A DNA stretch of 64,000 bases from Chiua virens. Its lineage: Eukaryota > Basidiomycota > Agaricomycetes > Boletales > Boletaceae. The notes under the pieces are model-generated. The model ran no database searches. It saw nothing but the letters and a program-made list of their open reading frames with translations, and had not been told where the DNA came from. Location of the stretch: the NCBI GenBank assembly GCA_019787685.1, contig JAHNUO010000009.1, positions 1,178,001 to 1,242,000 of the forward strand. Reading direction: 5' to 3'. Both the position numbers and the translations under genes were made by a program. Positions 1 through 10,371 of the stretch are shown here, piece after piece (position 1 is the first letter of the stretch; the number at the start of each line of letters is the position of its first letter).

Positions 1-760
1 AGTGCGTCCTTAAACGATCGTGGATGAGTGGTATTAGTGGCAAAGCATTGTGCTGTGTCCGCTTCCTCGTCGTCAGAGTCGTCCGCATCGTCTGAGAGCT
101 GCGCTGGGCTCAGGTTCCACCATTCACGAGGTCAGTTTCGAGTTCTGCGAGGCAGACAGACGAGCACCAATGCCCACTGGCTCAGGTGCAGGGGGAGGCG
201 TCACAGGTTCTTCAGGCAGCGCTGTGGGAACTGCAATAGGCGTATGGGGTTCTGCATCCTGATCGTCCTCATCAACAGGAGGAGGAGGAATCAAAGGCGC
301 CAGAGCATCTGGGAGAGCAGGATCATCCGCATTAGAGTCGTTACTATGGGGTGCTATGTAGGGCGCAATGGGCGCAATGCCATCATCAGTACTGGGGCAT
401 GTGTGGTAAGGGTAGGGCTCTCGTCAAAATCAGCTCGTTCTGAGATGATGGCACCGTGCGCTTTGTGGTGGGGTTGTAGAACTTCGATCCATTGTACCCA
501 TGGGTACCCAATAAAGACGCATTTTTCATAGTATGGGCGAAAAGCAGGTCGTTTGTCCTTTTGAATATGGACATAGGCAGTCGATCCCCATACACGAAGG
601 TGGGAGACGTCTGGTTTGCGTCCATGCCATGGGGCATCGATTCCACACATGCACCAGGGAAGCGAGTGCTTCGCCCCAGAAGGCCATTGCAAGGCCTGAC
701 TCCTTCAACATGGCAGTAATGCGCTCGCTCAGGATGCGATTAGCTCGTTCTGCAACTCCA
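1..760 (-). pseudogene. copia integrase C-terminal part and linker to RT
   Basis: The minus-strand translation starts with HGVAERANRIL, followed by the motif PDVSHLRVWGSTAYVH, typical of the copia integrase C-terminal region. It continues through a proline-rich stretch (about 130-330) into REWWNLSPAQL and an acidic run ending HPRSFKDAL, the usual entry into the copia RT domain. A frame change and a stop occur in the linker near 120-140. RT itself is outside the window. The antisense and shifted open frames over this interval are shadows. Confidence 0.85.
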
Positions 761-1060
761 TGATAAAACTAGCTAGCTACTCTGGGTAACTGGAATTTCG
801 ATGTAAGAAGCTATAAATTGGGAGTCTAGGACGACTACCTGGAGTTTCGATGACATCGAAATCCAAGTGTAAATACTCTAAGTAAATACAACAACAAATA
901 CTAAGGTGGCACAAACCCTAAGTAAGCATGACAAATCAAATAGCTCTCAGAGGGGTTGATGCGCACACTCCAGACTTTCTGCTGTGGATGCGCTCGGACT
1001 GTGTGCTAGTTAGTGCTCTATATACCGCACTCAGTGGTGAACTTGAGCATCGCATTGCTC
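761..1060 (-). repeat. LTR-like segment lodged in copia integrase
   Basis: This stretch interrupts the integrase between VHSDDHQVP (ends about 1066) and HGVAERAN (starts about 760). It aligns with the sequence upstream of gag at about 2618-2790, including shared words CTGGAGTTT, GATGACA and GAGTTGATGCGCA, so both appear to be LTRs of one family. It has its own TATA-like word (CTCTATATACC, about 1016) and a hairpin around 835-868. About 100 or more integrase residues are missing, so the event was a replacement or an insertion plus deletion. I found no clean target duplication. Confidence 0.55.
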
Positions 1061-1065
1061 ATATA

Positions 1066-1278
1066 CTAGGGCACTTGATGGTCATCAGAGTGGACGAGCT
1101 CCAGAGGGCGAGAGGAGCGACAGGTAGAGCTGGGGAAGGGATTTGCGGTCATCTTGCCTGCTAGGCATGGCTCACAGATAGGATCTAGTGACGACTTGCT
1201 GTCCAGCTTCATCCAAGTGACTAGCTGGCGATCAGAGAGCGACTTGACATCAGCGAGGTTGTGGTGCGCAAATGCCAA
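1066..1278 (-). pseudogene. copia GAG-pre-integrase domain
   Basis: The frame reads HHNLADVKSL near its start and PCEPCLAGKM near its end, with C-X2-C spacing and the downstream LELVHSD, where the integrase core normally begins. This is the pre-integrase zinc-binding segment of copia polyproteins. The frame is cut by a stop right after VHSDDHQVP, where the LTR-like segment starts. Confidence 0.8.
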
Positions 1279-1280
1279 GT

Positions 1281-1755
1281 CTAGTCGTACAGTGGTTGCA
1301 GGGCATGCATGCTCTGTTGCAGGCTGAGTGGTGCCGTCCAGAAACGCTGCATTGTGACTGTCAATGTCGCAACGAACAGAGGTGGTGCAGACAAGCGCGA
1401 GAATGTCATATGCGTCGCATTGATATGTACAACAAAGGAGGAGTGACGAGTTAAGTACAGGACAGCGAGGAGATTGTTGCGCAGCTCAGGGACATGCAAG
1501 ATGTTGCTAAACTCGACCGCTTGACCGCTCTTCCCCTCAATAACTGGGTGGAACACCACAGACCCGACTCCAGCAGAGTAGACGATGGTATTGTCTGCGA
1601 GCTTGATGGGGACGCGTTTTGGGGTATAATAGCGCAGGCAATGATGATGAGGCGTCATATGAGATGTGGCCCCCGAGTCTGCATTCCAGTCATGGTCAGC
1701 ATCGAGTTGGAGGGGTGAAGAGGGATCACAGGGATCGCTGAAATGAGTGGCCTGT
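1281..1755 (-). pseudogene. copia aspartic protease
   Basis: The motif WNADSGATSHMT contains the DSG catalytic triad of copia proteases, followed by VKLADNTI-like and ILHVPELRNNLL segments that are typical of the family. The upstream gag zinc knuckle is degraded: the PGH part is visible but the cysteine pair before it is gone. It is continuous in frame with the upstream sequence for 188 codons, so this is one of the better preserved blocks of the element. Confidence 0.85.
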
Positions 1756-2510
1756 TCAGAGCGTTTGGGGTTGGTCTGCTGCGTCTTGTAGTACTTTTTT
1801 GCTCTCTGGAGAGAATAGCACTTGCACTGGCAGTGTCCTGGCTTCACGTACAGCCAGAAGATGCAGATGAGAGCGCAGAGTCGGCAGGAGTGGTGGAGAG
1901 GGCATCAGGGCGAGGTCGCCGTGATTTCCTCGGTCTGGAAGGCCGCTTTGACCTTGACCTTGACCAAGTCGGTCAAGAGAGCGAGGGAAGAGATGAAATG
2001 ATTCAGGCCCAAGCGAACGAATCATGGCCATGCAAGTGAGCTCATCGAGTTTGCTGATATCAATTGAAGGTGGATGTGCGAAGGTCCTTGATGCGAAGCA
2101 TGCAGTCTTCGACTCGAGCAGCAAGGGCAGGGAGGGACTCATCAGGAGCTTCTTGATGCTAACAAACTCGTCATAGGCGACAAAGCGGCTGCCAGCCTTC
2201 TGCTGGATGAAGACAGCCTTGAGCACTTTCCAGGCCTTGGTAGGATCTCAGCTCGGATATGGACTCGCTGATCTGGGGCAATGTTGAGCATCAATTCCAC
2301 AGCCCCTTTGTCCTGTTTGATGTCCCAAGCGAGCTGCTCAGAGCTAGAAGCGGTGGGACAAGGCTCCTTGCCATCCACAAGTCTCCAGAGGCCCTTCGAG
2401 CAAAACAGGGCCTTCATCTCCTCGCTCCAGGTGACATAGTTGGTGCCAGACAGAGCCTGGCGACAATGATTGGTGATGCTCAGAGGACATGTTGAAGCGA
2501 TTGGAATGGG
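1756..2510 (-). pseudogene. copia gag (UBN2-type capsid), frameshifted
   Basis: The N-terminal part reads SLSGTNYVTWSEEMKALF and WDIKQDKGAVELMLNIA, the typical start of copia capsid domains, and the second half reads LKAVFIQQKAGSRFVAYDEF in another frame. The frame change lies near 2240. Between the two halves the expected capsid helices can be followed with small gaps. The start codon is probably at about 2490-2494. Confidence 0.75.
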
Positions 2511-2617
2511 TAGAGTCGAAAGTGGATGTTGTTTAGGGCAGGTGACAATGCAACAATACAGTTGTCGAGGTCTCTCGAGGCTGTTAGGAGCGCTCAAAGC
2601 GCAGGGCTCATAACCTG

Positions 2618-2790
2618 ATAACACAGCTGCGCTAAGCAACTGGAGTTTGATGTAAGAGACTGAGGAAGCCATTACATCGAACTCCAAGGCTAATATGTAG
2701 ACACTACCAAATAGTGTAGTGGCACACACTCTACATAGGGATGACACATCAAATAGAGAGGAGTTGATGCGCAATCACTGCATCTAACAG
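2618..2790 (-). repeat. copia 5' LTR remnant
   Basis: This lies directly upstream of gag on the minus strand and shares sequence with the segment at 761-985. An imperfect inverted repeat (TGGAGTTTGATGTAA against TTACATCGAACTCCA) sits at about 2641-2687. On the minus strand, TTATCAGG followed by TTATGAGCC just before the gag leader resembles a tRNA-primed binding site, but I cannot assign the tRNA. The remnant is cut off at about 2790, where gypsy gag sequence begins. Confidence 0.55.
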
Positions 2791-2792
2791 GC

Positions 2793-3000
2793 ACAACTCA
2801 TAATTGACATCAAGGGAATGTTCTATCAGCACAATCAAGTCCAATTGGGCCAGAACCCAATTAGAGCACGTACAGGAGGAAACAATGAGAGTAGAAGCCT
2901 ATATCATCCGGTGGGAAGCTCTCTGACTACAGGCCTCAATCAAACCAACACATGCAATAAGTCTCCTCAAGGCGTTTGAAACACAGCTGACATGAGTGAA
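2793..3000 (+). pseudogene. Ty3/gypsy gag fragment
   Basis: The translation DIKGMFYQHNQV, then after a frame change MRVEAYIIRWEAL, a stop, and LQASIKPTHAISLL, matches residues 135-190 of the gag of the gypsy element at 38869-40056 (DIEGMFRQNNKV, MRVEDYIVQWEALW). At 2924-2926 the conserved Trp codon TGG has become TGA. It is a short truncated relic of the same or a close family, abutting the copia LTR remnant. Confidence 0.75.
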
Positions 3001-3747
3001 GACCTCACCATGGCATCCAATTCTGGCTCTGAGCCAGAGGTACCACTGGCAGGGGTGATTCAATCGAGAACCCAATTAATTGATTTCACACTCAAGTCTG
3101 ACAATGAAATAGATGGATTGTCCTGTTCACTTTCTGATTGCGTGTTTGGCACATATTAGCTAATCTACTATATTTGGATATTGCGCCACACTTGTGGCTT
3201 ATTGTATGTGTTTGTTTCACACATAGTTTATAGTCAGAGTTCCACAGTGGTTGCTCTCTTCAGTTTCTCACTGTGGACTCCAGCTGTGCAATTCCAGCTG
3301 TTAACATGTCCTTCCATGAAGCTCATGCATGTTGTCCAATTCTAGTTTGGATGAGTGTTGGTTGTTCCAATTCACATTGTCACAGGATGAACTCTCAAAA
3401 GTGTCCTTGATGAGGAAGCCTATTAAATGAGTGCATCTTACAAAACAAAAGGCTGGTAGCATGAGGCAGAATTCTATGTAGCCTACAGAGCACTATGTAG
3501 CCAATTTCATACAAAATGTCATACAAAATACTATATAGCATAATCACACACAGCTTTGACAATTCCAATAGGAACTGATAAGATGGGCAGATTGGTCCCA
3601 TTGACAATCTTGTGTTCCATCAACAAATTTTCAGTGAGGCAGTTCCAGAATCATGATGGGGCTTGCATCCCATTGTGGATCTGAATTTTGCCAATCTGCC
3701 TAAACCATCATCACCAAATTCTCTGGTCACCACCACATTTTATGTCA
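3001..3747. other. unassigned spacer
   Basis: AT-rich sequence with no recognisable coding family on either strand. It may include 5' parts of the FunK1 pseudogene that follows, but I cannot show it. Confidence 0.3.
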
Positions 3748-3752
3748 ATCAT

Positions 3753-4420
3753 TGTTAGTTACAATTCACTCTTTTTTTTCGCTTTTGCTTTGCTCTCACT
3801 ATAAAATCAGCAAGGGCTTAACTCTTTGCCCCATTCTGTTTCCTCCCTTTGCCTATTTGGGTTACTCCTTATCTTTCCATCAGTGTAACTCCAGCCCAAC
3901 CCATTGTTCCACTATCACTTATCTCTGATCCACTAGGGATCCCTTCTTCTTTTTGTCATCCACCCAATGGCTTCCACTTTTACTGTTCCTCCTGCTTTCT
4001 GTCTGATGCCTTCACACTGTATGACTTCTTTTGGCCCTTTGGTTAGTTCTGCTCTTCTTGTGCCAATCCTTTGCCCTGATCTACTATAGTCTTGATCTCT
4101 GCAATCTAGCTGAGTATCATTGCTCCTCCTTGGGCTTTCCCTAAGCCACCCCCTTGCTGCTATGGCCAATCCAACTTCTCAATCTACCTTGATCACAAGA
4201 GAAAGTCTTCAGTCCTTGTTTGGGTATAGATTTCCAACAGGATGCTCTCAGCAATGCCTGAGTTCTATCTTGTCTCACTGGTAGCAATCCACTGACCAGT
4301 AACCTTCCCTGAACTTTTCAGTGTACCACATATCAAGTGGTGGTTGTTTCAGTTATCACAGCCACTTGGTACTCAGTGCTTTTGTAGACACACTAGGCCC
4401 TACCCAGGACTATTGTAACA
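3753..4420 (+). repeat. solo LTR, family C (CpG-poor copy), with ATCAT target duplication
   Basis: The element starts TGTTAGTTACAATTC and ends GGACTATTGTAACA, and is flanked by perfect 5-bp repeats ATCAT at 3748-3752 and 4421-4425. It aligns along its length with the 759-bp LTR at 61707-62465 (shared blocks include CTCCAGCCCAACCCATTGTT and GATTTCCAACAGGA). Almost every CpG of the other copy is TpG or CpA here. No internal region is attached, so it is a product of LTR-LTR recombination. It sits at the left side of a FunK1 kinase pseudogene. Confidence 0.88.
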
Positions 4421-4425
4421 ATCAT

Positions 4426-4995
4426 ACAGAGAGAGCAAAGTTGACAATTACACTTGACTGGTCTTCAGATCTCCTAGTCACTCATTATGGGCTCAAAGGC
4501 AGGTCACAAACTTGTTTTTCATTACCAGTGAGAAGCTTGGACAAACGGAAAAGCTGATCAGCAAATTCTTTTCGGCAGAGGTGACTCACACAAGTGAGCC
4601 TGAGATCTTACAGTGAGTCTATGAGATCACCAAGTTGCACCCAGATGTCAAAGACCACAGAATTTCCAGACTTGTGGAGTCTTGTCCAGATGAGATCTGC
4701 CAATATCTTGCAAGGAAACTTTATATGATTATGGATCATGCAATGGGGAATCAGCACATGGGGATGGTCCCATTCATGGCTCTCAACCTCCTCACAAAGA
4801 ATGGCTTGGCAGGTGAAGTCAAACACCTCTATGCTCATGATGTGGAGGCATTCATGTGGGTTCTTCTTTGTATTAGTCTACATTATGAGAAAGGTAAACT
4901 TCACTTGGACTCTTATTGACCCTTAGACCAATCGCTCAAGGTGGACATGGTTGGATGTGGGGCAAAGAAGTTGAGCTTGCTTGTTGATGGGAGGG
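4426..4995 (+). pseudogene. FunK1 fungal-type protein kinase, internally deleted
   Basis: FunK1 kinases are a lineage-expanded family in basidiomycetes. The segments visible in order are LDWSSDLLVTHYGLKGRS, THTSEPEILQ, VYEITKLHPDVKDH, and MGMVPFMALNLLTKNGLAGEVKHLYAHD followed by VEAFMWVLLCISLHYE. The C-terminal lobe motif VPFMA and the KHLYxHDxE segment are diagnostic. The catalytic-loop region between them is missing, and a TGA stop lies at 4614-4616. The left side is abutted by a solo LTR, which probably inserted into the gene. Pseudogene status is clear; which N-terminal exons existed is not. Confidence 0.75.
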
Positions 4996-5160
4996 GCATC
5001 ACTTCCCCATGCTCATTCTCATCATAGTACTTCCCAATGACAAGGGCATCACTTCCTTCCTGACAACAGGGGCATTACTTCCTGTTCTCATTCTTGTCCT
5101 GCTTACCAACAATGGGGCACCACTTCTCATTGCAGTCCTTGCTGTGCTTATGGACACACT
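4990..5160. repeat. degenerate tandem repeat with GGGGCATCACTTCC core
   Basis: The words GGGGCATCACTTCC, AGGGCATCACTTCC, GGGGCATTACTTCC and GGGGCACCACTTCT recur at irregular spacing of about 26-50 bp, with interspersed CTCATTCTxxTC. The unit is not long enough or regular enough to assign to a known satellite. It lies at the truncated 3' side of the FunK1 pseudogene. Confidence 0.55.
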
Positions 5161-5860
5161 GTTTGGGCAACTTGAAGACATGCAAGTGTTAGAAGACAAC
5201 TGTATAGAGCTGTCATAGCTATGGAAGTGGAGGTGGCCCCAAAGACAGGAGACCAGGTCAGGTAGAGCATGCCTTAAGAGGACAACAGTTTTTGAAACTG
5301 CCACCCAAGCACCATAATGACTGTGCTTGCTCAAGCAAGAATGCATGTCGATGGACATCATAATGACTTTGCCCTGTCGGGCAAGATAACAATGACACTG
5401 CTGCAACTGCCCAACAACTAGCCAGTGTGAGTCTTATAAAGACACTGAGAGTATACAAAGAAAACTTTATATCAGGTTTCTCACACAACTGACTAGTCCA
5501 TGGGAGCCAAAATTCCTTGGTTGCAGCATCATTTAAACTTTGTAGTTGTTTGACAACAAAGAAAGCAAGTTTACCTGGATCTTCATTTTCATTGTTCTCA
5601 CGCTTGCCAATATTAATAGTAACTACACTCAGAACATCTTTGATGTGGACAATCAACAAAACTGAGCAACCTGGTCATGCTGCCAAACTACAAGGGTAAG
5701 GCATCCTCATTGATTCTGGCCCAAGTTTGTCAGAGAGAGATTGGGTAGCGAAAAACATCTCATGGCATTTATCATACTTTGGGTGAAGTGGTAAGGTGAA
5801 TCTCAGCCGAGAATGAGAAGGCCCAGGGTGAGGCCTATGAGGCATGTGCATGAAGGACTG
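5161..5860. other. unassigned sequence
   Basis: Short overlapping frames of up to 135 codons occur on both strands, but none resembles a known family and none shows a convincing exon pattern. Confidence 0.3.
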
Positions 5861-6260
5861 CTAAACTTGCTTGGAATAATTAGCTCTGTAGCAGTGCATT
5901 GAATAAATTATGATCCTCATCCTCCAAGTCAGTGGAGGATTCGTTGACAAGGTATCCATGGGCCTGCCATATGATCTGGGGGGGTTAGTGAATTCCAGAG
6001 ATAATAGTAGGGTAGTTATTATGGGGAAGTGATCAGTTTGTACTGGCATAAGGTGCTCATCTGTTTCACACCTTGTGACTGCATTTATTAGATGGGTGGA
6101 GCAGAACATGTTGTCGAGCTGCATAAGGGTGCCTGTGGAGGACAACCAGAAGGTGGGGATGCCTGTAGGTAGGGCCATGTTGAGGTGATACATAGCTAAA
6201 TGGGTAGTAATCGTCCAGGTGGTCCTAGTAAGGGTGGTGGCAGTTGAAGTCCCCTATGGA
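5861..6260 (-). pseudogene. LINE (non-LTR) apurinic endonuclease domain fragment
   Basis: The minus-strand translation has GDFNCHHPY, the endonuclease motif around the catalytic Asp/Asn. Further on, MALPTGIPTFWL, LDNMFCSTHLINAV and TDHFPIITTL match the C-terminal half of the endonuclease domain of fungal non-LTR retrotransposons, where the D-H pair of TDHFPI is catalytic. The Trp after HHPY is a TAG stop at 6225-6227, and a frame change follows. No reverse transcriptase was recognised next to it. Confidence 0.7.
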
Positions 6261-7990
6261 CATTCCAGTTTTCTTCATTGTTTAATTGCTCTGTGAAGTG
6301 ATGGTGGAGTAGTGCTCACATGAGAATGAGGGCAGTGATATTGAAGAAGCTTACAGTGATTTCCAAAAGGCTGCAGGACAATGAAGAACAAAAATTCGTT
6401 GTCAGGGATTATCAAATAGGTCTAGAAAGAGAAAGTCTAGGTATGCTGATTAATTCCTGCTACCTCAACATTGGGTTAGTGTAAAGGATTTCAGAATCCT
6501 GTTGTTATATGCAGCTCACTATTTATTTATGCTGCAGAATGAATGCTATACTTCTGCCCCTGCCAAAATCTCAGTCATTCCAAGGCTACCCAGAGTGATC
6601 CTAGCACAAAAAATGTCTGCAGATAAACTTCAGGCTCATCCAGCACAGACAGACAAGGATAATATTGTGCCAGAAATTATGTTGTCTCTTCTGTCCTTTA
6701 CTTGGCTCAGATTCATACCACATGGAAATATTGCCTAGGCTGATGGGGACCATGAAGAGATTCAACATGTATAGATATTTTCTGGTAACAACACTGAAGA
6801 TAATGTTAGATCTGAATTTGCACCTTGTTTGACATGTGTGACATAATTGTTAACCACATGTAACAGTGACATCAGCCGCCAAGTACTGTCTCTGCACTGG
6901 GAACTTACTGGCAATGTCTCTACCCATTAATGCTACCAGCATTGTGATGACCAAGAAAATTCTGTAGCGCATAAACCATTCAGTTCTCCTTCAATGAGTA
7001 TGGTATCCTGGTTGTTCTCATCCAGGAACCATCCCCAATTTGCATGGGCTCTTGAGTACTTGCATCACCTATCCTGCTAACTCCTGTTGAGCCTCTGTTA
7101 CATCACAAAACCATGCTGTTAAGCTACTCCCTCACCTTGGCTTGTTGCCATCTCACGAGATCAACTGTGCTATTCCAAGTCTGGGCAGGTCTCATAATGA
7201 GAGCCAGCTGTGAAACCAGATCTGTAAATACCATTGGTGACATAAAGTTGAGACAGATCACCCCATTACACAATAGTGTTTGCATTATGTAGAACAGACA
7301 TAAATGTTAGTCCTGACATGAATCACAGATATGAAGTTTAATTTACCATATGGGCATAGACAAAATATCAAGTTGATTCCAAGTTCTGAATGTGTGCCAA
7401 ATCATCAAGCCTGTTCACAACATTGTATGTTATAATGATATAATAATTATCCTACATGGCACTGTCAATGTGAAACTCCATGATGGGAACAGTGTGAAGT
7501 TGAGAGAAGCCTTGGATAAATTGAGGGAGCTACCATTAGCAATACAAAATGATCCACAGATGGCAAGGAAGGACAATATCAATATGGCAGTGGTCTCTAA
7601 TGATTGAAGGAGAAACTGCTACTGAGAGTGCCTAATGGTGCCACAGATGCTGCTGGTACCACTGTGGTAGACAAACTAGGATGTGGTGAACATTGTCCAC
7701 CTGGTCCGACTCCACCACTTGTGCACAACTGGCAGATTCTATAAAATCAGCTCCTATATCCTTTCTTTCCTTCTTACTTCTGCCCATACTACCCTTATCA
7801 CAGAAATAATGGCCAGGATGAAGAGTGTGTCTTGGAAGCACAATGTAAGCATCAGATTTTTTCTTAGACTAACTAGTTGCATAGGAGTTGAGAGATGTAT
7901 CAAGGAGATGGAAGAAGCCATTATATGGGATAATGAGAGTGATGGTGGTACATAAGATATTGGCCCACAATGAAATCCATACTAACTACT
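6261..7990. other. unassigned sequence
   Basis: AT-rich with scattered short frames. No family was recognised on either strand. Confidence 0.3.
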
Positions 7991-8420
7991 TGCAGCCTCC
8001 TGTAGTGGTGACTGTGACTGTGAGCTCTGACAAGAAGGAATTCAGCGAAGACAACTCAGATGATGATGTGGTATCTCTTGACTACAATGATCCAATCCAA
8101 CAAGACAAATGCCAGGAGTGTACACTGGCCCAGGCAGTTTGCCACAGAAAAAATGACCAGAAGTGCAGCTGGTACTTCCACTTGAATATCAATTGTGATA
8201 AGCTGAACAAGGATAGAGAAAATTGGGGGAAGGTGTGGCAAGTGGTGAGCTCTGATGAAGACAATGATGTGATATGTCTTGACCACAATGATCTGATCCA
8301 ACAAGACCCATGCTGGGAGTGTGCATGGGCTTAGGCACTCTGCTGTGGAAAACCAGGTCAGAAGTGTAGCTGGTGCTTCCACTCGAGGATCAATTACAAA
8401 AAGTTGAACAGCGGATAAAC
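7991..8420 (+). pseudogene. cysteine-rich protein fragment with tandem duplication
   Basis: Two copies of a roughly 180-bp unit follow each other (about 8018-8205 and 8245-8420). Each encodes an acidic stretch, then a Cys cluster: CQECTLAQAVC...CSWYFH in the first and CWECAWA-stop-ALCC...CSWCFH in the second. The spacing C-X2-C...C...C-X2-C resembles the cysteine clusters of fungal multicopy proteins, but I cannot name the family. The second copy has a TAG stop. The duplication is visible directly in the DNA. Confidence 0.45.
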
Positions 8421-8439
8421 CATTAGCTTTGCCCATGAA

Positions 8440-9019
8440 AACAAACTGTTCCATCTTAAATACTACAAAGTTTGAAACTATGGTATCTTTTTTATTTATT
8501 TATTTAAATCATCCTTTATTTTCTACATGCATGTATAGTCAACTCCCTCCTAACATATACCTCTCAGGATAGCCCTCAAGGTATGGGTTCTCAGGGAGCA
8601 TGGGTTGTTCAAGAGAAGCATGTTCCACACAAAATTTGAGTTTATTAACAATGTGATCTCATAGTGTTCTTCTACATAGCTACAATAATGCTATTTACAA
8701 GGAAAGTAATCAGTTAGTTTGGTGTCTGTCATGCTCTGCATCCTGGCCACATGACTCTGCTGTCCAAATGACCCCAACATTACTTCCAAGTTGTGGGAAA
8801 ATGGATCATTGAGGGTTGTGACATGTTGCTGCAGCATCATTGCTGCCTGGAGCAATTCACGATGTGTTGGATCTCTCATCTACTTTGCATCCATCATGGC
8901 CTCAAAAATATCCTTGTCGGTTGTCTCAAAAATATTGTGGGACTATCCTCTCCATTATCACTCTGAAACACATCATTATTCAGCTCTAGCCCAAGTCTGG
9001 GACTGAACCCAGCAAATTT
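8440..9019. other. unassigned sequence
   Basis: A T/A-rich patch (8485-8520) is followed by a 62-codon minus frame (8691-8879) ending TKLTDYFPCK. I recognise no family. Confidence 0.25.
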
Positions 9020-9890
9020 AACTTGTGGTGTAGTTTCTTTGACTTGTAGGATAGCAAGTGGAAGTTATATTGCCAGACAAGAGTTTTTTGGAGTTGAGAG
9101 GGGCTAATAGTTAGCAAGTTGACAAAGGTTGTCCTTGGGTGATATGGACTTGAAGTTTTTGTCCTGTTTGTCTGGGTTCTCTAGGAAGGCGAGTTCAGAC
9201 AGAAAATCCTCCCAATACTTGGGGTTGAAGTCATACTGGTAGTCAATTGATTCCACCAGCATATAGTACTCCTGAGTCCTGAGGATCCTAGTCATGGATG
9301 GAATTCCAAATGTCGGTAGGTTCTAAAACTTGATGGACATCTGACTCTTTCTGTAACTCTTCTCCTTCTCTGGAATCATCACAACTGGCATAATAATTAA
9401 GTTGCTAGTTATCTTCATCATTGTCAAGACCATCAAGGGTGGAGGGCAGAACACAATTTTGCGATGCAGTCAATGGTTGAGAGATAAGTAAATGGCCCAG
9501 AACACTCTGAGAATGGATAAACATGCAATTGTGAGACTATATCACAATGCAATGTCAGGCCAGTGTCCTCTGAGACAATGAAATCATCTGAGCTAAGCAT
9601 CAAGCATTTCGAGAGATGCTGCATGACAAGTGTGTGGGCTTACCATTGTCTTCCCTTCCTGCATCTGAACCTCCTCTTCTTCTTCATTGCCCACCCATGC
9701 TTTGATGTCCAGTAAAGAATTGACCTGGATGATATTTCTGTAAGCCAAAGAACATCAGTGGAAATAACATTTGGTCTTCTATGTAGACAATGGCTGCAGT
9801 GATGTTGCTGTCTTCAGAGAGATCAAAAATACAGTTGCAAATTGAGCTCCAGTCTGACAAAACATATCAGTCCCTGAAGCTTGTGATGCA
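9020..9890 (-). pseudogene. inverted partial copy of the Spt5-like gene (N-terminal part)
   Basis: On the minus strand this region is a close copy of 15969-16918 on the plus strand. The frame at 9433-9624 and that at 16327-16545 share a start of about 40 identical residues, including SSDDFIVSEDTGLTLHCD. Further downstream both read a tract like YYMLVES.DYQY.F.PKYWEDFLS. The left copy lacks roughly 105 bp present in the right copy near 16085-16185. The segment encodes an acidic region like the Spt5 N-terminus. Homology stops at both ends, so only the 5' portion was duplicated. Confidence 0.75.
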
Positions 9891-10208
9891 ATGTGGTGCT
9901 ACAGGGTCATTTCTTATTTTCATTTAGTCCTTGGTGAGAAAAAAAGTCACAAGTTGCCATTATATTTGCACAGTGCTGCTGTAAAAGATCCCTTGGTCAA
10001 TGTCAAGAAGCAAGGGAATCCTATTGCAGCACTGTGAATTACAAGAAACTTGTATAATGCTCGGTCAGTCTTACTATTTAGAGAATTCCATATAGTAGCT
10101 TGTGCAAGATTGACTACAAAGCTGACATGAACAAAGAAAAGGGATGACTTGTTATGGTCACAGAGTTTGATGAGTACTGGAACAAGCTTAGCCTGGAACA
10201 ACTACAGT

Positions 10209-10371
10209 ATTGGAAAGTATAGAAAAGTAGTATCTGCAGAGGGCCTAGCCTGTAGAGTACTTGAGTCACTAAAAAAAAAGGACTACTGTACTCTAGGTGA
10301 CCTATGATTAGGTAAGCATGTGGCTGTACTACCACAGCTCGAATGAGATTTACAACAGAAAGAACAGCAAG
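10209..10371. repeat. dispersed ~155-bp repeat, copy 1
   Basis: Nearly identical to 24869-25019 in the same orientation. Both contain GTATCTGCAGAGGGCCTAGC, AGAGTACTTGAGTCACTAAA, GGACTACTGTACTCTAGGTG and GATTAGGTAAGCATGTGGCT. This copy has a longer A run and lacks a few bases in the middle. Neither copy is flanked by an obvious target duplication. It may be a gene fragment or a small non-autonomous element. Confidence 0.65.

Larger units (their letters stand above)
1..2638 (-). mobile_element. Ty1/copia element, partial (continues past the left edge), degraded
   Basis: Read on the minus strand from right to left the order is LTR remnant, gag, aspartic protease, GAG-pre-integrase, integrase C-terminus and the acidic/proline-rich linker leading to reverse transcriptase, which is the Ty1/copia order. 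The RT and RNase H would lie beyond base 1. The reading frame changes several times, a stop interrupts the linker, and much of the integrase core is replaced by an LTR-like segment, so this copy is not functional. The body is relatively GC- and CpG-rich compared with the sequence to its right, which suggests a younger insertion. Family order is established knowledge; the domain calls come from the translated frames. Confidence 0.9.
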